DNA from: JAFKKS01 sp039808325
GTDB taxonomy: Bacteria; Pseudomonadota; Alphaproteobacteria; Rhizobiales; Xanthobacteraceae
Direction of reading: 5' to 3'
Length of the DNA: 64,000 bases
NCBI GenBank assembly: GCA_039808325.1
Contig: JBDHSU010000007.1
Coordinates: 1-64,000 of the forward strand
The notes below the pieces were generated by a model. That model did no database searches. It worked only from the letters and a program-made list of their open reading frames with translations, and had not been told where the DNA came from. A program made the position numbers and the translations under genes. This document shows positions 45,840 through 54,467 of the stretch, one piece after another (positions within the stretch are counted from its first letter, which is position 1; every line of letters starts with the position of its first letter).

Positions 45840-47066
45840 TTAGTTCAGCGTATTCTTGACGAAGGCGCCGCCCTTCATGATCGCCAGCATTCGGTCGCCC
45901 TGGCCGGTCAGGACGGCGATGTCTTTCAGCGGATCGCCGTCGACGACGATCAGGTCCGCGAAAGCGTCCGGCGCGATGACGCCGAGCCTGCCTTTCATGC
46001 CGACCACGTTCGCCGCGACCGAGGTCGCGCTGGCGATCACTTCCCGCACCGGGAGCACCTGGGCGCGGATGGTGAACTCCTCCGACTGGCGGCGATGCAT
46101 GTCGCCAAGAAGGTCGGTGCCGTAGGCCATCGTCACGCCGGCCGTCCGCATGATCTCCAGCGACTTGAGACCGGCGAGACGCACATCGTCGATCTTTCCG
46201 ACCGAAACCGCCGGAAGGCCGAGGCTCGCGCCCTCCTGCTTCAAGGCTTCGAACGTCACGAGCGTCGGCACCGCCCAGGCGCCGCGCTCGACCATCAGCT
46301 TCGCCGTCGCGGCGGTGATCAGGTTCGCGTGCTCGACGGACTTGACGCCGCATTCGACGCAGCGGCGAATGGCATCGTCGGTATAGAGGTGCGCGGCGAC
46401 GTAGGTGCGCGCCATCTCCGCCTCCTCGACGATCGCCGTCACCTCCTCGCGCGAGAAGCCGAAGTACTGGATCGGGTCGGTCGGCGAGGCAACGCCGCCG
46501 TTCGCCATGATCTTGATGAAATCGGCGCCGCCCTTGAGCTCCTCGCGCGACGCGCGGCGGACTTCCGGAATGCCGTCGCAGATGCGGCCGAGGGAGCCGA
46601 GCTGTCGGTCGTAATAGGCGCGTTCGCGCGCATCGTAAGGCCCGCGCAAGTCGGCATGGCCGCCCGTCTGCGACAACGCCTTGCCGGAAATCACCAACCG
46701 CGGGCCGATGATCGAGCCTTCCTCCGACGCGAGCTTCAGGCCGACATCGGCGCCGCCGACATCGCGCACGGTGGTGAAGCCGCGCATCAGCATCGCATGC
46801 ATGATGCCGCTCGCCCGCGCCGCGATCAGCGAATTCGGCAGCAGCGCGTTCTGTGCGAGATTGACGAGGCTGGCGATGACGTGGACATGGCAATCGATCA
46901 GGCCGGGCATCAACGTCTTGCCCTTGAGATCGATCACCTGCGCCGAACTCTTGATCGGCTTGTCGCTCACCTCACGAAAGCGATCGCCCTCGATCAACAC
47001 GTTCATGCCCGTCACGGGCTTGTCAGCCGCGCCGTCGACGATGGCAGCATTTTTCAAGAGAATCAT
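45840..47066 (-). CDS. Amidohydrolase family protein (imidazolonepropionase/prolidase-like)
   Basis: Metal-dependent hydrolase of 408 residues from the ATG at 47066. The metal site is built from DCHVHVIAS (HxH), the probable carboxylated lysine in GGADFIKIMANGG, histidines in YVAAHLYTDDAI and KSVEHANLI, and the catalytic Asp in MAYGTDLLGDMH. This is the typical two-domain urease-superfamily pattern. It is the last gene of the catabolic supercluster. It may hydrolyse an amide or lactone precursor of the pathway; this is inference from position. Confidence 0.85.
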   Translation of the reverse strand: MILLKNAAIVDGAADKPVTGMNVLIEGDRFREVSDKPIKSSAQVIDLKGKTLMPGLIDCHVHVIASLVNLAQNALLPNSLIAARASGIMHAMLMRGFTTVRDVGGADVGLKLASEEGSIIGPRLVISGKALSQTGGHADLRGPYDARERAYYDRQLGSLGRICDGIPEVRRASREELKGGADFIKIMANGGVASPTDPIQYFGFSREEVTAIVEEAEMARTYVAAHLYTDDAIRRCVECGVKSVEHANLITAATAKLMVERGAWAVPTLVTFEALKQEGASLGLPAVSVGKIDDVRLAGLKSLEIMRTAGVTMAYGTDLLGDMHRRQSEEFTIRAQVLPVREVIASATSVAANVVGMKGRLGVIAPDAFADLIVVDGDPLKDIAVLTGQGDRMLAIMKGGAFVKNTLN

Positions 47067-47113
47067 CGGACACCCCGCCTTTGCAAAATCGGCCCACTCA
47101 ATACGACGCGATG

Positions 47114-48112
47114 CTAGCCCGCATTCACGTCGAGCAAAATGCGACCGTTCACCGAGCCCGCCTGCAGCGCGGCGAGCGCCCGCGCGAACTCTGCCAGCGG
47201 CACACGCAGTCCGATGCGCGGCTTGAGCTTTCCGGCGCCGTAAAGCTCGAAAATTTCGTGCTGCGCGGCGGCGACGCGTTCCGGCTGACGCTCGCGATAG
47301 TCCGACCACTGGAGGCCGGTGGCGGTGATGTTCTTCACCAGCAGATAGTTGCTGCGGATCGCCGGAATATCGCCCGAGGCGAATCCCACGATCACGATGC
47401 GACCGCACCAGGCGAGAGCGCGCAACGCCGCCTGATGGCCATCGCCGCCGACGGAGTCGATAACGACATCGGCGCCGCCGCCGCCGGTCACACGCGCGAC
47501 CTCCTCGCGCAATCGATCGCGCAGGTCCGGCATCGTCAGGTCGACGACATCGTCAGCGCCCGCCTCGCGCGCAACCTGCATGCCGCGCGGTCCGCGCGCC
47601 GCGCCGATCACACGCGCGGCGCCGAACGCCTTCGCAAGCTGGATGCTGGCGATGCCGACGCCGCCCGAAGCACCGAGCACGAGCACCGTCTCGCCCGACT
47701 TGAAATCGGCGCGCGCCTTCAATGCGAGATACGCCGTCAGGTAGGTGAGGCCGAGCGCCGCCGCGTTCGCGAAATCCATGCCGACCGGCATCGGGTAGCA
47801 ATGCGCCGCCTTCGCGCGCACGCGTTCGGCGTAAGCGCCGTATTCGACCTGGAACGCGACGCGATCGCCGATTTTCAGATCGCGCACGCCGGGCCCCACG
47901 GACACGACCGTTCCCGCACCGCACTTCCCCGGCGAGAACGGCAGCGGCGGCTTGATCTGATAGCGGCCTTCCATCACCAGCACGTCCGGGAAATTCATTT
48001 CCGAGACCACCGGCGCGACGACGACCTCACCTGGTTGCGGCGTCGGGTCCGGGCAATCTTCGAGCCTTATCCCGCCGACCGGGCCGAATTCGCGAACAAG
48101 AACTGCTTTCAT
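47114..48112 (-). CDS. Quinone-oxidoreductase-type medium-chain dehydrogenase/reductase
   Basis: NADPH-dependent MDR enzyme of 332 residues. The N-terminal GroES-like half (VREFGPVGGIRLEDCPDPTPQPGEV) is followed by the Rossmann half with VLGASGGVGIASIQLAKAFGA. No zinc-binding Cys cluster is present, as in the QOR/enoyl reductase subgroup. Its ATG overlaps the upstream racemase-like gene by 4 bases. In this operon it could act as a 2-enoyl-CoA or enone reductase. Confidence 0.92.
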   Translation of the reverse strand: MKAVLVREFGPVGGIRLEDCPDPTPQPGEVVVAPVVSEMNFPDVLVMEGRYQIKPPLPFSPGKCGAGTVVSVGPGVRDLKIGDRVAFQVEYGAYAERVRAKAAHCYPMPVGMDFANAAALGLTYLTAYLALKARADFKSGETVLVLGASGGVGIASIQLAKAFGAARVIGAARGPRGMQVAREAGADDVVDLTMPDLRDRLREEVARVTGGGGADVVIDSVGGDGHQAALRALAWCGRIVIVGFASGDIPAIRSNYLLVKNITATGLQWSDYRERQPERVAAAQHEIFELYGAGKLKPRIGLRVPLAEFARALAALQAGSVNGRILLDVNAG

Positions 48113-49230
48113 TTCAGATACACCGCATTGCCGTCGCCAAGCTCCGGCGCGGCGACCGGCGTCTTCGCATCGGCGCGGAAGGCGGGTGCGATCGGCACCG
48201 GCAGCGCCGGCATCCGCGCGCCGGCGGCGTTCGTCACCGTGTGATCGAACAGGCCGCGCGCCTTGAAATGCGGATCGTTCAACGCGTCGGCGATGGTCGC
48301 CACGACGGAGCAGCAGCAATCCTTGCCGGCGAAGCGGCCGCGCCACACCTCGCCGTCGTCGCCGCGGATAATCTCGGCGCAACGCGCGAGCGTCTTCCGC
48401 GGATCGCGGCTGTCGTCGCGCAGGGGCGCATCGAGGCCGATGATCTCGCAGAACGTCTCCCAGAATTTCTGCTCGATCGGCGCGGCGGCGACGACCTTGC
48501 CGTCACGCGTCGGATAGAGGCGATAGCGCGCGGTGCCGCCGGTGACGAGCTCGGCGCCGTTGCCCGGCGGCTGGCCGGTCGCGGCGAGCTGCCCCATCGC
48601 CCAATACATGAAGGGAAAAAGGCCGTCCGTCATCGCGACGTCGAGGTAGCAGCCTTCGCCGGTGCGGGTACGGCGATGCAGCGCGAGGATGATGTTCATC
48701 ACCGCCGGATAGGCGCCGCCGGCGATGTCGGCGATCAGCGCGGGCGGCACGGTCGGATGGTCGAGCCGCCCCATCGACAATGCGAGCAGTCCGGCGTCGC
48801 CGATATAGTTGAGATCGTGCCCGGCGACGTCGCGCTTCGGTCCGTCCTGCCCGTAGCCGGTGATGGCGCAATAGACGATGCGCGGATTGATCGTGCGCAC
48901 GCTCTCGTAATCGAGCCCGAGGCGCGCCATCACGCCGGGGCGGAACTGCTCGACCAGCACGTCGGCGCGCTCGATCAGCGGGCGAAGCTGCGCGATCGCC
49001 GCGGGGTCCTTGAGATCGAGCGCGAGGCTCTTCTTGCCGCGATTGAGCAGCGCGAAGTTGACGCCGAAACGGCCCCATTGCGGCGTATAGGCGCGCATGT
49101 CCTCGCCCTTGCCAGGGCGCTCGATCTTGAGCACCTCGGCACCGGCTTCCGCAAGGAGAAGCGTCGCCATCGGCCCCGGCAGGAGCGTCGAGAAATCGAG
49201 AACGAGCGTGCCTTCGAGCGGGCGCATCAT
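48109..49230 (-). CDS. CaiB/BaiF family protein, alpha-methylacyl-CoA racemase-like
   Basis: A 373-residue class III CoA-transferase-fold protein. His138 (AGHDLNYIG) and Asp168 (LIADIAGGAY) are spaced 30 residues apart, exactly as the acid/base pair His126/Asp156 of the mycobacterial alpha-methylacyl-CoA racemase. GHDLNYI is a racemase-group motif. It would epimerise a 2-methyl- or 2-substituted acyl-CoA so that the acyl-CoA dehydrogenase can act on it. It overlaps neighbours by 4 bases on both sides. Confidence 0.88.
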   Translation of the reverse strand: MMRPLEGTLVLDFSTLLPGPMATLLLAEAGAEVLKIERPGKGEDMRAYTPQWGRFGVNFALLNRGKKSLALDLKDPAAIAQLRPLIERADVLVEQFRPGVMARLGLDYESVRTINPRIVYCAITGYGQDGPKRDVAGHDLNYIGDAGLLALSMGRLDHPTVPPALIADIAGGAYPAVMNIILALHRRTRTGEGCYLDVAMTDGLFPFMYWAMGQLAATGQPPGNGAELVTGGTARYRLYPTRDGKVVAAAPIEQKFWETFCEIIGLDAPLRDDSRDPRKTLARCAEIIRGDDGEVWRGRFAGKDCCCSVVATIADALNDPHFKARGLFDHTVTNAAGARMPALPVPIAPAFRADAKTPVAAPELGDGNAVYLK

Positions 49231-49862
49231 TTTTTCCTCCGCGCCGCCGCGACGACGGCGCGCCGCGCCGGCGCATAAGCCGCCGTGCCGTAGGTCTCGA
49301 ACAAGGCTTGCGTCACGTCATGATGATGCGCGAGGCCGCCGCGCGCGACGCGCTCGATCGGCCCGTCGGGATAGCCGAGACCGAGCCGGCAGGTCAGGTC
49401 CATGTCCGCGGCGGTGGCGAGCCCTTCGTCGAGGAAGCGCAGCGCCGCGTTGTATTTCGGGCGCACGAGGCGATCGATGATGCGGCCCGCCTGATCGCCG
49501 CAGACGACGACGGTGAAGCCGGCCGCCTCGAACACCGCGCGCGCCGCCGCGAGGGCGCTTTCAGTCGTGCGCGGCTGGCGCACCAGTTCGACGAGCTGCG
49601 AGGGCGCGTCGTCGCCGTTGCGGTAGCGCGCGAAGCCGAGAACGTTTCCACCCTCCTCGCCTTCCTGCTCGCCGGTGTGCGCGCCGAGGCTTTCGGTGCC
49701 GAGCTCGACAAGAACCGCAGCTTTTTCGGGCGCCGCCACAAGCGGCGCGCCGAGATGGATGACGACGTCGGCGTCGTCCTTTGACGCGCCTGCGAGAAAC
49801 GCATCGCCCTTCGGGAAGGAACGGCTCTCGCCGTTCTGCTTGATGGTGTAGCGCATGATCAT
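49227..49862 (-). CDS. 3-hydroxyacyl-CoA dehydrogenase C-terminal-domain protein
   Basis: Stand-alone 211-residue protein resembling the C-terminal dimerisation domain of 3-hydroxyacyl-CoA dehydrogenases (RIIDRLVRPKYNAALRFLDEGLATAADMDLTCRLGLGYPDGPIE). It has no NAD-binding Rossmann motif. The ATG at 49862 overlaps the stop of the dehydrogenase gene upstream by 4 bases (ATGA), so the pair is probably translated and assembled together. Two-gene splitting of a fused multidomain dehydrogenase is likely. Confidence 0.85.
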   Translation of the reverse strand: MIMRYTIKQNGESRSFPKGDAFLAGASKDDADVVIHLGAPLVAAPEKAAVLVELGTESLGAHTGEQEGEEGGNVLGFARYRNGDDAPSQLVELVRQPRTTESALAAARAVFEAAGFTVVVCGDQAGRIIDRLVRPKYNAALRFLDEGLATAADMDLTCRLGLGYPDGPIERVARGGLAHHHDVTQALFETYGTAAYAPARRAVVAAARRKK

Positions 49863-50746
49863 GAGCCGAACATCGCTCCGCCTTCGTAATCGTAGAAGCC
49901 GCGACCGGACTTGCGGCCGAGGAGACCGGCCGCGACCATGCGGCGCAAAAGCGGCGGACAGGCCGCACGCGGGTCGAGCGTGATCGGGTAGAAGGCTTCG
50001 CACAGCCTGATCTGCGTATCGAGGCCGACGAGATCGACGAGTTCGAGCGGGCCCATCTTGTAGCCCAGGCCGACCTTGATCGCCTTGTCGATATCGGCCG
50101 GCGACGCGACACCCGCCTCCACGGCGCGGATCGCGTCGTTGTTGAAGGGCACGAGCAGCGCGTTGAGGATGAAGCCGGGCTTGTCCTGCGTCTTCACCGG
50201 CTTCTGCCCGGCGGCCTCCGTCCAGGCCCAGGCCGTCGCAAACGTCGCGTCGGAGGTGAGCAGCCCCGGCGACATCTCGACCAGTTTCATCAACTGCGCC
50301 GGCAGGCAGAAGTGCATGCCGACGACGCGCTGTGGGTGCTTGCTGCCGGAGGCGATCTCGGTGATCGAGAGTGTCGAGGTGTTCGAGCCGAAGATGGTCG
50401 TCTCCGCGCAGACGCCGTCGAGCGCGCCGAGCAGCTTCTTCTTCACGCCGAGGTCCTCGAACACCGCCTCGATGACGAGGTCGCAACCGCTAAGCGCGTC
50501 GAGCTTCGACGAGCGCGAGAGATTCGCGAGCACGCGGTCGCGCTCCTCGCCCTTCATCTTGCCGCGCTCGACCGACTTGTCGAAGAAGCCGCGCGTCTGC
50601 TTTTCCGCGCGCGCGAGCGCATCGTCCGCGGTATCGAAGCAGACCGTCTTGAAGCCGGCGCGCGCCGCGACGATGGCGATCCCTGCGCCCATCGTTCCGC
50701 CGGCGCCGCAGACGCCGACCGTTTTTATGTTTGTTGTTGTAGCCAT
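49859..50746 (-). CDS. 3-hydroxyacyl-CoA dehydrogenase (Hbd/PaaH family)
   Basis: NAD-dependent enzyme of 295 residues oxidising 3-hydroxyacyl-CoA to 3-oxoacyl-CoA. The cofactor loop is VGVCGAGGTMGAGIA; the catalytic segment is GMHFCLPAQLMKLVEM, where the usual HFFNPVPVM has Cys-Leu-Pro-Ala instead of Phe-Asn-Pro-Val. SNTSTLSITEIA is intact. The C-terminal domain (DKPGFILNALLVPFNNDAIRAVEAG and KVGLGYKMGPLELVDLVGLD) is complete, so the next gene adds a second copy of this domain type. Confidence 0.93.
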   Translation of the reverse strand: MATTTNIKTVGVCGAGGTMGAGIAIVAARAGFKTVCFDTADDALARAEKQTRGFFDKSVERGKMKGEERDRVLANLSRSSKLDALSGCDLVIEAVFEDLGVKKKLLGALDGVCAETTIFGSNTSTLSITEIASGSKHPQRVVGMHFCLPAQLMKLVEMSPGLLTSDATFATAWAWTEAAGQKPVKTQDKPGFILNALLVPFNNDAIRAVEAGVASPADIDKAIKVGLGYKMGPLELVDLVGLDTQIRLCEAFYPITLDPRAACPPLLRRMVAAGLLGRKSGRGFYDYEGGAMFGS

Positions 50747-50764
50747 ACACTCGTTCTTTCTTCA

Positions 50765-50873
50765 CCTCCCCTTGAAAAGGGGAGGTCGGATTGCGCAGCA
50801 ATCCGGGTGGGGATCGTGGGCAGGAGACCCGAAGATGACCCCCACCCCGACCCTCCCCCTTTCAGGGGGAGGG
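50765..50873. repeat. CCTCCCC-type palindromic repeat inside the catabolic operon
   Basis: Opens CCTCCCCTTGAAAAGGGGAGG and closes CCCTCCCCCTTTCAGGGGGAGGG, with inner complementary CGGGTGGGGATCG and GACCCCCACCCCG. It fills the gap between the acyl-CoA dehydrogenase and 3-hydroxyacyl-CoA dehydrogenase genes; closest relative at 8343-8458. Confidence 0.85.
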
Positions 50874-50903
50874 GGTCGCTATGCGGCACCGTTCGCGAAC
50901 TCT

Positions 50904-52070
50904 TCATCGCTTCACGAAGCCGCGGCCGATGAGCTGGCGGTGCACCTGGTTGGTGCCTTCCCAGATCTGCGTCACCTTGGCGTCGCGCATCAGGCGTTCG
51001 ACGCGGAAGTCGCGCATATAACCGTACCCGCCGTGCATCTGCACCGCGTCGGTCGAGATGCGCATCGCCAAGTCCGACGCGCGCATCTTCGCCATCGACG
51101 CCTCGTGGCCGTACTCGACCTCGTTCGCCTCGACGAGATCGGCGACGTAGTCGAGCCAGCGCTCGGCCATCGCGAGGTCGGTCGCGGTGTCGGCGAGCAT
51201 GAACTGGTTGCCCTGGAACTCGGAAATTCTGCGTCCGGACTGGGAGCGTTCGTTCATGTAGCTCACCATGTCCTTGAACGCGGCGGTGGCGATGCCGAGC
51301 GCGTGCGCGGCGATGCTCGGCCGCGATTTGTTGAGCGATGAAAACAGGATGCGAAGGCCTTCGCCCGGCTTGCCGAGCAAGTTCGCACGCGGCACGCGGC
51401 ATGTGTTGAAGGCGATGGTCGCGGTCGATGACGCGCAGTGCCCCATCTTCTTCTCGAGACGCACCACCTCGAAGCCGGGCGTGCCTTTCTCGAAGATCAG
51501 CGTCGAGATCGCGCCCTTGCGGTCGTCGATCTCCGACCAGCGGCCGAACAGCAAGATCAGATCGGCGATATCGCCGTTGGTGATGAACATCTTGCCGCCG
51601 TCGACGATGATGTCGTCGCCGTCGGGCGTGAACGTCGTCTTCATTCCGGTCGCGTCGGAGCCGGCGTTCGGCTCGGTGATGCCGAGCGCGCCAAGCCCGC
51701 CCTCGGCGATGCGCGGTAGGAGGCGCTTACGCTGCTCGTCGGTCCCTTGGTCGATCAGCGATTTGAGGCCGTTGAACGTCGTCGACCAGACGATCGCGGT
51801 CGAGGCGCAGGCCTCGGCGAGAATCTTCACCACTTCGAGATAGACGCGATAGCGCACCAGCGCGCCGCCGAACGCATCCGGGATGAACAGCATGTTGGCG
51901 CCGAGGTCGTTCAGCGCCTGCATGTTCTCGGGCGGCAGCTTTCCTTCCGCGTCCGCGCGCGCGGCGTTCGGCGCGATCACCGTATCGGCGACGCGGCGGA
52001 ACTGATCGAGGATCAGCTTCTCCTCCTGCGACCATTTGCGCGCGCGTTCCAGGTTCTCGAAAATCTGCAT
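50904..52070 (-). CDS. Acyl-CoA dehydrogenase
   Basis: FAD enzyme of 388 residues forming a 2,3-enoyl-CoA. Segments typical of the family are ALGITEPNAGSDATGMKTTF, KMFITNGDIADLILLFGR, and QMHGGYGYMRDFRVERLMRDAKVTQIWEGTNQ, with catalytic base Glu371. This position of the glutamate is that of short/medium-chain acyl-CoA dehydrogenases. Substrate may be alicyclic by context (compare AliB of Rhodopseudomonas); not proven. Confidence 0.94.
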   Translation of the reverse strand: MQIFENLERARKWSQEEKLILDQFRRVADTVIAPNAARADAEGKLPPENMQALNDLGANMLFIPDAFGGALVRYRVYLEVVKILAEACASTAIVWSTTFNGLKSLIDQGTDEQRKRLLPRIAEGGLGALGITEPNAGSDATGMKTTFTPDGDDIIVDGGKMFITNGDIADLILLFGRWSEIDDRKGAISTLIFEKGTPGFEVVRLEKKMGHCASSTATIAFNTCRVPRANLLGKPGEGLRILFSSLNKSRPSIAAHALGIATAAFKDMVSYMNERSQSGRRISEFQGNQFMLADTATDLAMAERWLDYVADLVEANEVEYGHEASMAKMRASDLAMRISTDAVQMHGGYGYMRDFRVERLMRDAKVTQIWEGTNQVHRQLIGRGFVKR

Positions 52071-52081
52071 GCGACACTCCG

Positions 52082-52849
52082 TCAGCGATCGCGGAACGCG
52101 GGCTTGCGCTTTTCGGCGAAGGCGGCCATGCCCTCTTCGGCATCGGCCATGCGGAACGCCAGCGTGCTGAGATCGGCCTCGACCTTCAGCCCTTCATGCA
52201 CCGGCAGGTCGAGCGCGCGCTGCACCGCCTCGCGCGCGAAGCCGAGCGCCGGCAGGCTATAGCCGGAGAACTCACGCGCGAAGGCGATGCCCGCCTCGAC
52301 CGGATCGCCGTCGACCACGCGATGCACGAGGCCGATCGCCAGCGCCTCGTCCGCCGCGACCGTGCGGCCGGTCATGATCATTTCCAGCGCACGCCCCTCG
52401 CCGATCAGGCGCGGCAGGCGCTGCGTACCACCATAGCCGGGGATGAGGCCGAGCTTGATCTCGGGCAGGCCGACCTTGGCGTTGCGCGTCGCGATGCGGA
52501 ACGTGCAGGCGAGCGCCATCTCCAGCCCGCCGCCGAAGGCGAAGCCGTTGACCATGGCGACGGAGGGCACCGGCAGAGCGTCGAGCTTGGCAAAGATCGC
52601 CTGGCCGCGCGCGGCCTGGCGTTTTTGCGCCGCGAGATCGCGGCCGCGCAATTCCTTGATGTCGGCGCCGGCGCAGAACGCCTTCGGCCCCGCGCCGGTG
52701 ATCAGCAGCGCGCGAATATCCATTTTCGCCGCGTCATCGAACGCGGCGGCGATGTCTTCCAGGATCGCGAAGGACAGCGCGTTGAGCGCCTCCTGGCGGT
52801 CGAGGGTCAACAGCGCGAACTCGTCGCGGCGCGTCAGCGTCACCGGCAT
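52082..52849 (-). CDS. Enoyl-CoA hydratase
   Basis: Crotonase-fold hydratase of 255 residues. Both catalytic glutamates are present and spaced 20 residues apart as in mitochondrial ECH: Glu110 (FGGGLEMALACT) and Glu130 (GLPEIKLGLIPGYGGTQRLP). The oxyanion-hole segments are KAFCAGADIKEL and MVNGFAFGGGLE. The ATG at 52849 overlaps the ligase stop by one base (TGATG). It would hydrate the product of the acyl-CoA dehydrogenase. Confidence 0.95.
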   Translation of the reverse strand: MPVTLTRRDEFALLTLDRQEALNALSFAILEDIAAAFDDAAKMDIRALLITGAGPKAFCAGADIKELRGRDLAAQKRQAARGQAIFAKLDALPVPSVAMVNGFAFGGGLEMALACTFRIATRNAKVGLPEIKLGLIPGYGGTQRLPRLIGEGRALEMIMTGRTVAADEALAIGLVHRVVDGDPVEAGIAFAREFSGYSLPALGFAREAVQRALDLPVHEGLKVEADLSTLAFRMADAEEGMAAFAEKRKPAFRDR

Positions 52850-54465
52850 CAGGCACTTTCCTTCTGGCGCCAGCGCACCGGCGTGGGCGAAAGCTCACCG
52901 CGCTTCACCATCTCGACAAGCTCACGCTTGAGGATCTTGCCGCTCGCCGTGAGCGGGAACGACGTGACCGCGACGAAGAATTCCGGCATGTCGTATTTCG
53001 ACAGCCCTTCCCCCGCGAGATGATCGAGCAGCGCCTCGGGCGTCAGATCGCCGATCGCGGCGATGCAGACGCGCTCGCCCAGCCGCTCGTCGGCGATGGG
53101 AAAGCAGGCGACGCGCGCGACCTGCGGGTGGCGGACCGCCAATGCCTCGATATGCGCCGGGTAGATGTTGTGGCCGCCACGGATGATGAGATCCTTGAGG
53201 CGTCCGGAAATCTCGAGGTTGCCTTGCTCGTCGAGGCGGCCGAGATCGCCGGACAGGAACCAGCCATCGCGATTGAAGCTGTCCGCCGTCGCATCCTGGT
53301 TGCCGTAATAGCCGAGCATCAGCGCGGCGCCGCGACCGCCGATCTCGCCGACCGTCCCACGCGGCACTTCCCGATCGGAATTGGCGGCATCGAATATCCG
53401 CACCTCGTACGCTGGACCGCCGCGCCCGCAGGTGCCGACGATCGTCGCGCGGCCGTCGGTCGGATGCGTGTACTGATGCGAGGAGTTCTCGGTCATGCCG
53501 TAGATGTTCTGCGGCTTGATGCCCTGCTCGACGAACGCTTCCGCGACCGACGGCGGGATCGGCGAGCCGGCCATGTAGAAAATCTCGACCGCGCCGAGCC
53601 GATCGAGATGGCGCCGCTGCTGCTCGGCGAGGATATCCATCGCATGCGTCGGCACGCCCATGACGTAGGTGGCGCCGGTACCGACCATCCAGTCGAGCGC
53701 GTGCGCGCCCTGCGGCGGATCGTTGACGATCAGTTCGCAGCCGGCGACCAGCGCCTGCGCCACGGCGACCCAGGCGATATGGTGCGAGAGCGGGCTCAGC
53801 GTCAGAAGTTTCGTGTGCGGCCCGTGGTTCCAGTCGCGCACAAGGTCGCGCGCATTGGCGAGCAGCGAATTGTCCGAATGCATCACGCATTTCGGCGCGC
53901 CCGTCGTGCCCGACGTGAAGGCGAGATAGGCGACCTTGTCGGGATCGCTGACGGGAGCGCCAAGCCCGGCGCCGGCCTTCGGAAAATCCGAAAGCGTGTA
54001 AACGCGGCGCAGCGAGGGCACATCCTTCAACGCCGCGTCGAAATCCACCTTGGCGCGATCGACGCCCCAGCCAGGCTCGGTGACCAGCACGCTGGCGTGC
54101 AGGCGGTTGAGCAGCGTGACGATCTCGCCGCAAGTGTAGGTCCGGTGCAGCGACGGATTGCAGGCGAAGCCCTGCCGGCTGCAAGCGAGCAGCATCACCA
54201 CCGCTTCGACGCGATTGCCGAGCCACATCGACACACGATCGCCGCCGGCGAGGCCGAGCGAAACGAGGTCCGCCGCCGTGCCGTCGACCCAGGCGAGCAA
54301 TTCGCGCCAGGTCAGACGGTGGCGGCTGTCGCGCAGCGCGAACGCATCCGGCGTCGCCGCCGCATGCTTCGCGAGCAGCGCATAGAACGTTTCATCCTGC
54401 CACGTGCCTTGCGCGTAGTAGCGCCGCGCCGCAGCGGGATGATGCAGCGTCAGAAACGGCCGCAT
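52849..54465 (-). CDS. Acyl-CoA ligase, class I adenylate-forming enzyme
   Basis: ATP-dependent acyl-CoA synthetase of 538 residues. The P-loop is LAFTSGTTGAPKCVMHS, the A5 motif IYGMTENSSHQYTHP, the A7/A8 region GWFLSGDLGRLDEQGNLEISGRLKDLIIRGG, and the A10 lysine is in PLTASGKILKREL. Its N-terminal YYAQGTWQDETFYAL resembles aryl/alicyclic-acid ligases of the EntE/AliA type rather than long-chain fatty acid ligases. It would activate the acid imported by the adjacent transporter. Starts 2 bases after the BadI-like stop. Confidence 0.93.
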   Translation of the reverse strand: MRPFLTLHHPAAARRYYAQGTWQDETFYALLAKHAAATPDAFALRDSRHRLTWRELLAWVDGTAADLVSLGLAGGDRVSMWLGNRVEAVVMLLACSRQGFACNPSLHRTYTCGEIVTLLNRLHASVLVTEPGWGVDRAKVDFDAALKDVPSLRRVYTLSDFPKAGAGLGAPVSDPDKVAYLAFTSGTTGAPKCVMHSDNSLLANARDLVRDWNHGPHTKLLTLSPLSHHIAWVAVAQALVAGCELIVNDPPQGAHALDWMVGTGATYVMGVPTHAMDILAEQQRRHLDRLGAVEIFYMAGSPIPPSVAEAFVEQGIKPQNIYGMTENSSHQYTHPTDGRATIVGTCGRGGPAYEVRIFDAANSDREVPRGTVGEIGGRGAALMLGYYGNQDATADSFNRDGWFLSGDLGRLDEQGNLEISGRLKDLIIRGGHNIYPAHIEALAVRHPQVARVACFPIADERLGERVCIAAIGDLTPEALLDHLAGEGLSKYDMPEFFVAVTSFPLTASGKILKRELVEMVKRGELSPTPVRWRQKESA

Positions 54466-54467
54466 CG

